From Chloroflexi bacterium HGW-Chloroflexi-2 (GTDB taxonomy: Bacteria > Chloroflexota > Anaerolineae > Anaerolineales > Anaerolineaceae): a stretch of 64,000 bases of DNA. Below are positions 26,545-34,212 of this stretch, piece after piece (the stretch's first letter is position 1; every line of letters begins with the position of its first letter). The position numbers and the translations under genes are program-made. The stretch is from assembly GCA_002840735.1 (NCBI GenBank), contig PHBY01000014.1, positions 1-64,000 of the forward strand, in the 5' to 3' direction. The notes beneath the pieces were generated by a model. That model had not been told where the DNA came from and searched no databases. It saw nothing but the letters and a program-made list of their open reading frames with translations.

Positions 26545-29151
26545 ATGAAAGGAAAATTTTCGAAAGTGCTTGGTATTGTGTTGTTGTTGGGGGTTTTCAT
26601 AACTTCTTCGGTATTTGCCAGTGATGTTGGCCCTGTTGAACCATTATCACCAGTGCCTGTCATCGAGAGTTATGAAATGGTTGATGAAACACCGTCAGCC
26701 TGGTTTGTGGAATTTCGTAGTTTACCGTTGGCTGCAGGTGGAAACATAAAACAAATCAAGGCTGAGAAAGATAATTTCACGAAAGCAGCTGCCAAAGAAA
26801 AGATTGAATTTACACAACGTTATGAATTCATTACATTATGGAATGGGATTTCTATTGAAATAAAACCATCTCAATTAAATAGATTGTTCGCTCTTCCAGG
26901 GGTGGTTGGGGTTTTCCCGGTTGAGGTCATCTCCATCCCGGAGAATTTTGAGAGCCCTGCTCCGGATCTTTACACAGCTCTGGCGATGACTGGAGCGGAT
27001 ATTGCCCAGAGTGAATTGGGCTACACAGGAAAAGGTAAGAAAGTAGCCATCATGGATACTGGTATCGACTATGATCATCCAGATTTAGGTGGTTGTTTTG
27101 GACCTGGATGCCGGGTTTATACCGGTTGGGACTTTGTGGGGGATGCCTTTAACGCGGATCCCACATCACCATCCTATAACCCGGTACCGAATCCCGATCC
27201 GTATCCGGATGATTGCAACGGGCATGGTACGCATGTTTCTGGCATCGTGGGTGCCAATGGAACCGTTGTAGGTGTGGCACCGGAGGTTAGTTTTGGCGCT
27301 TACCGTGTGTTTGGATGCGAGGGATCCACTACCGCTGAGATCATGATGATGGCCATGGAACAGGCTTTGAAAGACAAGATGGACATCCTCAATATGAGCA
27401 TCGGTTCTGCTTTTCAATGGCCGCAATATCCAACTGCCAAAGCAGCCGACCTGCTGGTTGAAAAAGGCATGGTAGTGGTGGCATCCATCGGGAATAGTGG
27501 CGCGAATGGCCTGTATTCCGCTGGTGCCCCCGGCTTGGGTGAGAAAGTGATTGGGGTAGCATCTTTTGATAATTCGCATGTCTTCTTAAACTACTTTGAG
27601 GTGAATGATCAGAAAATTGGCTACATACCAATGACCTTCTCAGGACCAGTGCCAACATTTGGGACAGAAGAAATCGTCTACATAGGGCAAGCCTGTAACA
27701 CGGACACTTTATTGGCTGACCCATATCGTAAAGTTGCACTGGCAGTGCGAGGAACATGCGTTTTCGGTGAAAAAGCATTGAACGCATTTAAAGCCGGTGC
27801 AATTGGGGTAGTGATTCATAATAATGCTGCTGGCGTTTTTAATGGGACACTGGGTGCACCAATTCCAGGTTATGAAGATCTACCAGTTGTGGGAATTTCC
27901 CAGGCTGATGGCTTGTTCATTCGAGCACAGGCAGCACCCATAACAATGACATGGACTGACCAGTTGGATTCATTTATAAGTCCAACCGGTGGGTTGATTT
28001 CCTCCTTCTCCTCCTACGGACTTGCGCCTGATCTAACCCTCAAGCCTGACATTGGAGCCCCAGGTGGCAATATTTATTCAACCTATCCGCTGGAGAAAGG
28101 TGGTTATGCCACACTGGGTGGCACATCCATGTCTTCTCCGCATGTGGCTGGTGCAGTGGCTTTGTTGTTGCAGGCAAAACCCAAGCTCAAAGCATATGAA
28201 GTCAGGGATATTCTGCAGAACAGCGCTGACCCGAAAGTCTGGGGGGGAAATCCCGGGTTAGGATTCCTGGATAATGTCCATCGTCAGGGAGCGGGTATGC
28301 TGGATATTGATGATGCGATTCTGGCAACCACTCAGATCCTACCTGGCAAAATAGCCGCTGGAGAGGGAGAAGCCGGACCATTCACACAAACCTTGCTGAT
28401 CACCAATAACAGCAAAGAGAATGTGACCTATGATCTTACTTATGTGAATGCTTTGTCAACCGGTGGTGTGATGGTACCAGGATTTACCACATCGAACGCT
28501 TACGTGGAATTTGAGTCATCCAGTATTACAGTACGGGCTAATAAGACCGTCAAACTGAACCTGACCATTACTCCTGCTACAGGTCCGATTAATGGACAAT
28601 ATGGCGGTTATATTATTTTGACCCCACAAGGAGGAGGACAGGTGTATCGGGTTCCATTTGCAGGTTTTGTGGGTGATTATCAGGGAATTCAAGCTCTGAC
28701 ACCTACTGCCAATGGGTTCCCATGGTTGGGTATTTTATATGCCGGTTCGTTTTATAATTTTGCTGAAAATGACTTCTGGGTTTACTCCATGCAAGGTGAT
28801 GATGTGCCTTACTTGCTGGTTCATTTTGACCATCAGATTGAGGTATTCAGAGTGGAAATTATTCAGGCAAAAAGTGGACAGTTGATCCATCCAGTCTTCA
28901 ATGCAGCTATCTATGAAGAATATTTACCGCGTAATTCAACGGCTGGTGGATTCTTTGCCTTTGCCTGGGATGGAACCCGAATCCAGAGCAATGGTTACAA
29001 TGGGGTGGGTAACACGCAGGATTTGACCATCCCCGTGCCAGATGGCATGTATAAATTGGTGATCAAAGCATTGAAAGCCAATGGCGATGCTAACAATCCG
29101 GCTCATTGGGAAATCTGGGAATCTCCAGAATTTGAGATTGACAGACCGTAA
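26545..29151 (+). CDS. Secreted S8 subtilisin-like serine protease with PA domain
   Basis: An 868-residue exported protease. ATG 26545 is chosen because GGAGGG precedes it and the signal peptide (residues 1-28, ending near VFASD) then has a normal length. An inhibitor-I9-like prodomain (about 45-135) is followed by the catalytic domain with Asp171 (MDTGIDYDHPDLG), His227 (NGHGTHVSG) and Ser528 (GGTSMSSPHVAGA). A protease-associated domain is inserted at about 350-470, and beta-sandwich domains follow Ser528. The leader contains a predicted c-di-GMP riboswitch, so expression likely tracks c-di-GMP. No cell-wall anchor is seen. Confidence 0.93.
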   Translation: MKGKFSKVLGIVLLLGVFITSSVFASDVGPVEPLSPVPVIESYEMVDETPSAWFVEFRSLPLAAGGNIKQIKAEKDNFTKAAAKEKIEFTQRYEFITLWNGISIEIKPSQLNRLFALPGVVGVFPVEVISIPENFESPAPDLYTALAMTGADIAQSELGYTGKGKKVAIMDTGIDYDHPDLGGCFGPGCRVYTGWDFVGDAFNADPTSPSYNPVPNPDPYPDDCNGHGTHVSGIVGANGTVVGVAPEVSFGAYRVFGCEGSTTAEIMMMAMEQALKDKMDILNMSIGSAFQWPQYPTAKAADLLVEKGMVVVASIGNSGANGLYSAGAPGLGEKVIGVASFDNSHVFLNYFEVNDQKIGYIPMTFSGPVPTFGTEEIVYIGQACNTDTLLADPYRKVALAVRGTCVFGEKALNAFKAGAIGVVIHNNAAGVFNGTLGAPIPGYEDLPVVGISQADGLFIRAQAAPITMTWTDQLDSFISPTGGLISSFSSYGLAPDLTLKPDIGAPGGNIYSTYPLEKGGYATLGGTSMSSPHVAGAVALLLQAKPKLKAYEVRDILQNSADPKVWGGNPGLGFLDNVHRQGAGMLDIDDAILATTQILPGKIAAGEGEAGPFTQTLLITNNSKENVTYDLTYVNALSTGGVMVPGFTTSNAYVEFESSSITVRANKTVKLNLTITPATGPINGQYGGYIILTPQGGGQVYRVPFAGFVGDYQGIQALTPTANGFPWLGILYAGSFYNFAENDFWVYSMQGDDVPYLLVHFDHQIEVFRVEIIQAKSGQLIHPVFNAAIYEEYLPRNSTAGGFFAFAWDGTRIQSNGYNGVGNTQDLTIPVPDGMYKLVIKALKANGDANNPAHWEIWESPEFEIDRP

Positions 29152-29170
29152 ATTTTAGCTTAAGATGCAA

Positions 29171-29203
29171 AAAAGGAGCAGGTAGAAATATCTGCTCCTT
29201 TAA
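29171..29203. terminator. Bidirectional terminator between convergent genes
   Basis: AAAGGAGCAG and CTGCTCCTTT pair around an 8- to 10-base loop. T follows on the plus strand and a run of six T on the minus strand. It serves the protease gene and the convergent lipoprotein gene. Confidence 0.85.
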
Positions 29204-29211
29204 ATTACTTA

Positions 29212-29751
29212 CTACCGATCGACAGCTCCTTCGGAATAGGGAGGATTTGGATTTTCGCAGAGGAGGCCATAGCCTCTTTGATTGGCATGATAATAATAGG
29301 CTTCATCGTCGACAACCAGAACCACACGATAGCCATCCGTAAGCACCATCAGGTAATTCATATCCGGTTGCGGACATCCCAGGCTGGAATCGGACCAGAC
29401 CACCGATTGGACGCTGATCAATGCAATCTGATCTTTCTGGATGGATAATTTTTCCGCCAGTGCAGTCATAGCTTGTTCAGCTATATCCTGGAAAATCAAG
29501 GGGAGATCAGTGGGAGAAATGGGTGTCATATCAATTGGCTCTTTTCCTATGGGAGCGATGGGGGTGAGTTTATCAAATTTATCCGGTAATTCTCTGGTAA
29601 CAACCTCGCCGGTGGGATTTACGGGAATCTCAGTATTCTGCGGTGGCATTGTGGCTGCAGGAACAGGTTCCTGGTAGGTAGTGCAGGCTGCAAAAACAAT
29701 GGATACCAGAGAGAACATCAGTACAATTTTAGGTAAAATTTTCGTTTTCAT
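29212..29751 (-). CDS. Lipoprotein of unknown function
   Basis: A 179-residue lipoprotein. Starting at ATG 29751 gives a normal signal peptide ending in FAACTT, with lipidated Cys at about residue 23; the upstream 18 residues are rejected. A Pro/Thr-rich linker is followed by a small domain with VVWSDSSLGCPQPDMNYLMV and GYRVVLVVDDEAYYYHAN. I recall this SLGCP-GY motif in many exported proteins of Anaerolineae and Cyanobacteria, with no known function. The two Cys (SLGC and LLC) may form a disulfide. Confidence 0.8.
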   Translation of the reverse strand: MKTKILPKIVLMFSLVSIVFAACTTYQEPVPAATMPPQNTEIPVNPTGEVVTRELPDKFDKLTPIAPIGKEPIDMTPISPTDLPLIFQDIAEQAMTALAEKLSIQKDQIALISVQSVVWSDSSLGCPQPDMNYLMVLTDGYRVVLVVDDEAYYYHANQRGYGLLCENPNPPYSEGAVDR

Positions 29752-29855
29752 ATGATTAAGACGTCCAAACCCCTCAATTTTGTTCCCATTATGCACAAAG
29801 ATCAATTCTTCTTCGAAAACCCAATTTAACTAGTAAACCTATTTCAGGACAACAG

Positions 29856-29929
29856 ACTCAACCCTCAACCCTCAACCCTCAATACTCAATACTCAATACT
29901 AACCCCTAATCCCTAACACCTAATCCCTA
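29856..29929. repeat. Mixed heptanucleotide repeats (CTCAACC, CTCAATA, CCCTAAY)
   Basis: Successive 7-base units: CTCAACC about three times, CTCAATA three times, then variants of CCCTAAT and CCCTAAC. The last unit contains the stop codon of the HIT gene (minus strand, 29927-29929). Unit length and base content resemble the arrays at 4801-4940. Confidence 0.85.
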
Positions 29930-30406
29930 AAACCATGCTTTCTTCAACCTCTGATAGCTGACCTGCAAATCTTCCGGCAGCACACGGGTATTGGAGGTGA
30001 CCGACATGAAGTTACTATCCCCCCGCCAGCGCGGCACAATGTGGAAATGAAAATGGGGGGCAATCCCGGCGCCGGCGTCCTCGCCGATATTGGCACCCAG
30101 GTTGAAGGCGTTCGGGTTGTATACTTTCCGCAATACTTTTGTGGCTGTATTGATCAACTCCATCATCTCAGCGCGGGTTTCAGCGGTCAGATCCTCGTAG
30201 GATGGCTGGTGTTCATAGGGAAGCACCATCAGGTGTCCGCTGGTGTAGGGGAAGCGGTTGAGCATCACGAAGGCATTCTTACCACGATGCAAAATAAGAT
30301 ATTCCGCTTCCTGTGTTTGATCTACTGCATAACAGAACACACATTGTGGTTCTTCCGCTTTATTATTGATGTAATGCATACGCCATGGTGACCAGAGATG
30401 ATCCAT
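29927..30406 (-). CDS. HIT-family nucleotide hydrolase/phosphorylase
   Basis: A 159-residue HIT protein. The histidine triad is His118-Phe-His120-Phe-His122 (HFHFHIVPRW). An upstream CxxC (Cys22, Cys25) and His118 region resemble the zinc site of Ap4A-phosphorylase-like HIT proteins; SGHLMVLPYEH and NLGANIGEDAGAGI are family segments. Likely substrates are dinucleoside polyphosphates or adenylated compounds; the exact one is unknown. The stop codon lies in a heptanucleotide repeat, so repeat length changes could alter the tail. Confidence 0.93.
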   Translation of the reverse strand: MDHLWSPWRMHYINNKAEEPQCVFCYAVDQTQEAEYLILHRGKNAFVMLNRFPYTSGHLMVLPYEHQPSYEDLTAETRAEMMELINTATKVLRKVYNPNAFNLGANIGEDAGAGIAPHFHFHIVPRWRGDSNFMSVTSNTRVLPEDLQVSYQRLKKAWF

Positions 30407-30551
30407 TCCTTACCTGCCATTGTAAACTAATTTGATTGTAGCAGAAAATTAATGTGCTAATGGAATAATTTAAAAAAATCATTCGGTCACACAAAAGTTC
30501 AACGAAATTTATCTGACAGGTAGGCATGATTTTTGATTGACACAGGACAAC

Positions 30552-31805
30552 ATGTTCGGTATTCTTAATTCGATGGCAGAGCAAATGAGTTTATTTGGAC
30601 CCAGGGTATTAACCGTCAGTGGTATGACGCAGTACCTGCGCGCTTTATTGGAAAGTGACGATATTTTACGGGATGTTTGGGTGGCTGGTGAGATTTCTAC
30701 ACTCTCCAAACCCAGTTCCGGACATGTTTATTTCAATCTGAAGGACAGTTCTGCAACGCTGAAATGTGTGATCTGGAAGCAAAATGCCATGCGTTTGCGA
30801 ACAAGCCTGGAAACGGGTATGGCTGTGGAAGTGCATGGCTATGTGAGTGTCTATGAAGCTGGTGGACAGTATCAGCTGTATGTAGATACGCTGCGCATGG
30901 CCGGCGAAGGGTTGTTATTCCAGGAATTCATGCGTCTGAAAGCCCTGCTGGAAGCGGAGGGATTGTTCGATGCGGAGCGAAAACGAGCCATCCCGGCTTT
31001 TCCCAAAAAAATTGGAATTGTGACCTCCCCCACCGGTGCAGCTTTGCAGGATATGCTCAACACACTGAAAGGACGTTTTCCCCTGGTGGAAGTCATTCTT
31101 GCGCCCACGATGGTGCAGGGCGAAGAAGCACCTCTAAAAATTGTGCAGGCCATCCGGGACCTCAATCAGCTGTTGGATGTGGATGTGATCATCGTCGCAC
31201 GCGGCGGCGGTTCCATGGAGGACCTGTGGGCATTCAACGATGAACGTGTGGTGCGTGCGATTGCAGTATCCAGAATCCCGGTGGTGACTGGCATCGGTCA
31301 TGAGACTGACACCACCCTCTCGGATTATGCCGCTGATTTACGGGCACCTACCCCCACCGGGGCGGCTGTATTGGTGACACCCAATAAAGATGATTTATTG
31401 GCTGATCTGGTGGGGTTGCAGGCTGAATTGGACGACGTTTTTGACCGAAAAACCAGACAATATCACCAGAATCTATCATCCCTGCAATCTCAGCTTAACT
31501 TTCTATCCCCACTCAACCGTATTCGCAATCATCAGCAACGCTTGGATGAAGTAATCATGCGGTTGGAACGGGGTTTTGATCACAGGACCAGCCTGTACCA
31601 GTCACGTCTGACAGGTCTGGATGCCCGCTTGAAATCCCTCAACCCATTACAGGTTCTGCAGCGCGGGTATGCGATTGTCAGTGATGAGAATGGAAAAATT
31701 ATCAGTTCTGTCACTGAGGTGCAGCCAGGCAATCAGGTTGCTGTTCGATTAATGGATGGCATCCTGGAATCTGAAGTAAAGAAAATTAGCCAGGATAATC
31801 AATAA
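30552..31805 (+). CDS. xseA: Exodeoxyribonuclease VII large subunit
   Basis: A 417-residue subunit of the processive single-strand exonuclease Exo VII. ATG 30552 follows AGGACAAC; a TTG at 30537 and ATGs at 30573 and 30588 are alternatives. The N-terminal OB fold contains VWVAGEISTLSKPSSGHVYF; the catalytic part has GIVTSPTGAALQDML, IIVARGGGSMEDLWAFNDE and GIGHETDTTLSDYAADLRAP. A coiled-coil region (about 280-370) binds XseB. The small-subunit gene follows after 56 bp. Confidence 0.96.
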   Translation: MFGILNSMAEQMSLFGPRVLTVSGMTQYLRALLESDDILRDVWVAGEISTLSKPSSGHVYFNLKDSSATLKCVIWKQNAMRLRTSLETGMAVEVHGYVSVYEAGGQYQLYVDTLRMAGEGLLFQEFMRLKALLEAEGLFDAERKRAIPAFPKKIGIVTSPTGAALQDMLNTLKGRFPLVEVILAPTMVQGEEAPLKIVQAIRDLNQLLDVDVIIVARGGGSMEDLWAFNDERVVRAIAVSRIPVVTGIGHETDTTLSDYAADLRAPTPTGAAVLVTPNKDDLLADLVGLQAELDDVFDRKTRQYHQNLSSLQSQLNFLSPLNRIRNHQQRLDEVIMRLERGFDHRTSLYQSRLTGLDARLKSLNPLQVLQRGYAIVSDENGKIISSVTEVQPGNQVAVRLMDGILESEVKKISQDNQ

Positions 31806-31861
31806 TAGGTTAAAATTACCAGCCTGCCATCCGGAATAATTTTAAGTGAATGGAGTGAATA

Positions 31862-32092
31862 ATGGAAAAATCTTCGGTTGATGAATTAAGTTACGAACAG
31901 GCATTTGCCGAATTAGAACAGATTGTTAACCGCCTGGAATCGGAGACGCTTAATCTGGATGAGTCATTAACTTTATACGAACGTGGTCAGGCGCTGTCTG
32001 CCCATTGCGCAACTTTATTAGAGTCAGCCGAATTAAGGGTACAAAAATTACGATTGGAGAGTCAGCTCCCTGAAGATGAGCAAGATGATTAA
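31862..32092 (+). CDS. xseB: Exodeoxyribonuclease VII small subunit
   Basis: A 76-residue helical protein with the family signature SYEQAFAELEQIVNRLESE followed by LNLDESLTLYERGQAL. XseB coats the coiled coils of XseA. The start follows TGGAGTGAATA, and the stop codon overlaps the next start (TAATG). Confidence 0.95.
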   Translation: MEKSSVDELSYEQAFAELEQIVNRLESETLNLDESLTLYERGQALSAHCATLLESAELRVQKLRLESQLPEDEQDD

Positions 32093-32538
32093 TGGGTGAA
32101 GAGTTATTACGAAATCAGGTATTGTTTGCCGGTCTGATCGGCTGGTTTTTTGGCCAGTTTTTGAAAGTGCCGATGGAATATTTACTCAACCGCCGCATCA
32201 ATTGGGGGTTGTGGTTCAGCAGCGGCGGAATGCCGAGTACCCATTCCTCGTTAATGGTATCCGTAACCCTATCGACGGGGTTAAATTATGGCTTTGATAC
32301 TGCGCTTTTTGCGGTAGCATTTGCCATCACCATGATTGTGGTGTATGACGCTTCTGGAGTGCGCCGACAAGCAGGCATCCATGCCCAGAAGATCAATCAA
32401 TTATTTGAAGAATTTCTGAATGGTGAACCGATTGAAATTGAGAAGCTGAAAGAGGTCTTGGGGCATACACCCTTGCAGGTGGTAGTGGGTGTTCTGCTGG
32501 GTACTGCGGTCGCTCTGACAGTCTGGTATATGTGGTAA
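32092..32538 (+). CDS. Divergent PAP2-family membrane protein (DUF212)
   Basis: A 148-residue membrane protein. Signature motifs are SSGGMPSTHSSLM and VVYDASGVRRQAG, which correspond to parts of the acid-phosphatase (PAP2) active site; homologues are YuiD and plant DUF212 proteins, role uncertain. About four membrane helices. Its start overlaps the xseB stop by one base, so it is translationally coupled to xseAB. Confidence 0.9.
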   Translation: MGEELLRNQVLFAGLIGWFFGQFLKVPMEYLLNRRINWGLWFSSGGMPSTHSSLMVSVTLSTGLNYGFDTALFAVAFAITMIVVYDASGVRRQAGIHAQKINQLFEEFLNGEPIEIEKLKEVLGHTPLQVVVGVLLGTAVALTVWYMW

Positions 32539-32540
32539 AT

Positions 32541-32575
32541 CAAAAGGTTGTCCTCATTGTTGGGACAGCCTTTTT
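32541..32575 (+). terminator. Intrinsic terminator after the DUF212 gene
   Basis: AAGGTTGTCC pairs with GGGACAGCCTT (one G-T pair and a small bulge), followed by TTTT. It ends the xseA-xseB-DUF212 transcript. Confidence 0.8.
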
Positions 32576-32614
32576 TATCAAAAAATTGTATCATGTCAAT
32601 AAATCGGGGCAAGC

Positions 32615-32652
32615 GGGTGTTTTTGGCGTGCAGACGCACGCCAAAAACACCC
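32615..32652. repeat. 17-bp inverted repeat, palindrome family B
   Basis: GGGTGTTTTTGGCGTGC (32615-32631) is exactly complementary to 32636-32652 with the 4-base loop AGAC. The core TTTTTGGCGTGC matches the palindrome at 11615-11646. It lies between convergent genes, just past a separate terminator. Confidence 0.9.
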
Positions 32653-32688
32653 TGTCCGCTAATGATTGAAAGGACACCAAAAATTTCA

Positions 32689-34101
32689 TTACGGGCTGAC
32701 AAAATCGTATATCGGATTGCTCAATCCCGAACCCAGATTGGCAATTTCGATGCTGGGAGTGGATAAAGTTCCCATCCTGAGCTGGTAATTTATTCCCGAT
32801 TGATAAATAAACACAAACTGGTCGGAGGTAATCCAGGAGAAATTCATGACAGTGCTCACGTCCAGGGCGATTACCCCTGGCGCACCTACCTGACCGATGA
32901 AGATCTCGCGCGGATTCCAGTTAATGAAATAAAAATGGCTTGAATCTGGAGCCCAGGCACCAAAACCCAGTGAACCAGTGGTGAATTCAATCGGGGTACC
33001 CCCAGAGAGGTCTGAAAATTTAAGCGAGAACAGATTTTCGGCTGGTTCCCCTAATTGTTCCTTAAAGGCATAATGATGCAAGTCTGGGGCAAGAAAGGCG
33101 TTTTCCAACGGGGCAACCACCAGGGACGCCAGTAAAGTGGCTGGAGATCCATCGATGGGTAAGTGGTATATGTTGACCGGAGCGCTTGCATCACCCAATG
33201 GGTCCTGAGGTGGGATGCTGACCCGCAGGTAGCTGCTATCCTGCGACCAGATCGGGTTGGCGTGATAGGTATATTCACTGTAAGTATAGACGAAGGGGTA
33301 GGTCAGAACGCCAATCCTGCGGTTACTACCATCCGTATTGAGCAAATCAATGCGTTCCGGAGTTACCAATGCCATCTGTGTACCGTCCGGACTGAAGTAG
33401 AAATTCCCAGCCTGCCCTTGGGATAAGAACGAGCGCTTTTCGGCCGTATCAAGGTTGATGAACCACATGTCATTATTAAGGAGCAGACCTGGTGCATTGA
33501 ATCGAGGATAGGTGTTGAAGGCTATCGTGTGAGTGCCGGGGATGAAGTCCAGCATGTTGGGAGAAATCGTGACAATTTCATACACATCTATGACCTCAGG
33601 ATTCACTGACATAGCCATAAAATCCGCATGGCTGACCAGCAGTTTCTGATCGCTGCCATCAAAACGGATCGCCCACAGGCTGATGTCAACCCCATCCGTA
33701 GCGCTGCGTGTGTAAACAATCCACTCTCCATCGGGAGACAGCACGGCTTTGGTTACATCACCAGTGTTGAGGAGTAAATTCAGTCCACTTTCTTCCTGCC
33801 AGGAGGAAAGGTTGTTGACGGAATCAATGATCACCATGCGTAATTGATCCGGGCTGGTTTTGATGATTGGGGTTGGATCTGCTTCGGGAATGGGCTGGGT
33901 GTCTGGTTCTTGCGTTGGGTTCTCGGCGGGGGGCAAAACAGGAGGAGCCAGCGCTGTCAGAGTGGCAGATACGGCTGCCTCCGCGGTTGCGGATATCTCC
34001 TCGGGTGAAGGTGCGTTGTTACCGAAGGGTAATGAACATGCCAATGACGTGAGGAGAATCACCACCAAAGCAAAAAGGATTTGTTTTTTTCCGTGCATCA
34101 T
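32689..34101 (-). CDS. Lipoprotein with a TolB/WD40-like beta-propeller
   Basis: A 470-residue exported lipoprotein (lipobox LLTSLACS, Cys at about residue 22). Residues 30-85 are a Pro/Glu/Thr-rich linker. The rest shows repeated blade motifs such as AVLSPDGEWIVYTRS, LWAIRFDGSDQKLL and YFSPDGTQMALVTPE, typical of TolB-like propellers. It probably binds a cell-envelope partner. No enzyme motif is seen. It is not part of an operon. Confidence 0.82.
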   Translation of the reverse strand: MMHGKKQILFALVVILLTSLACSLPFGNNAPSPEEISATAEAAVSATLTALAPPVLPPAENPTQEPDTQPIPEADPTPIIKTSPDQLRMVIIDSVNNLSSWQEESGLNLLLNTGDVTKAVLSPDGEWIVYTRSATDGVDISLWAIRFDGSDQKLLVSHADFMAMSVNPEVIDVYEIVTISPNMLDFIPGTHTIAFNTYPRFNAPGLLLNNDMWFINLDTAEKRSFLSQGQAGNFYFSPDGTQMALVTPERIDLLNTDGSNRRIGVLTYPFVYTYSEYTYHANPIWSQDSSYLRVSIPPQDPLGDASAPVNIYHLPIDGSPATLLASLVVAPLENAFLAPDLHHYAFKEQLGEPAENLFSLKFSDLSGGTPIEFTTGSLGFGAWAPDSSHFYFINWNPREIFIGQVGAPGVIALDVSTVMNFSWITSDQFVFIYQSGINYQLRMGTLSTPSIEIANLGSGLSNPIYDFVSP

Positions 34102-34172
34102 TCTCTCCTGGTGAGGGATTGGTAATTTATTATGATTGTATATAAGTTTTATATAGAATACAAATAATTAGA

Positions 34173-34206
34173 TTCGTAGGGGCGTTCGGCCGAACGCCCC
34201 TACGAA
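34173..34206. repeat. Perfect 34-bp palindrome, family A
   Basis: TTCGTAGGGGCGTTCGG (34173-34189) is mirrored exactly by 34190-34206. It shares GTAGGGG, CGGCCG and CCCCTAC with the palindrome at 6361-6396. It lies 7 bp past the herA stop codon. Confidence 0.92.
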
Positions 34207-34212
34207 ATGGTA

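Noticed and set aside
29856-29929. Telomere-like CCCTAA units
   Set aside because: Only a few imperfect copies, internal to the window and next to other heptamers; no sign of a linear replicon end.
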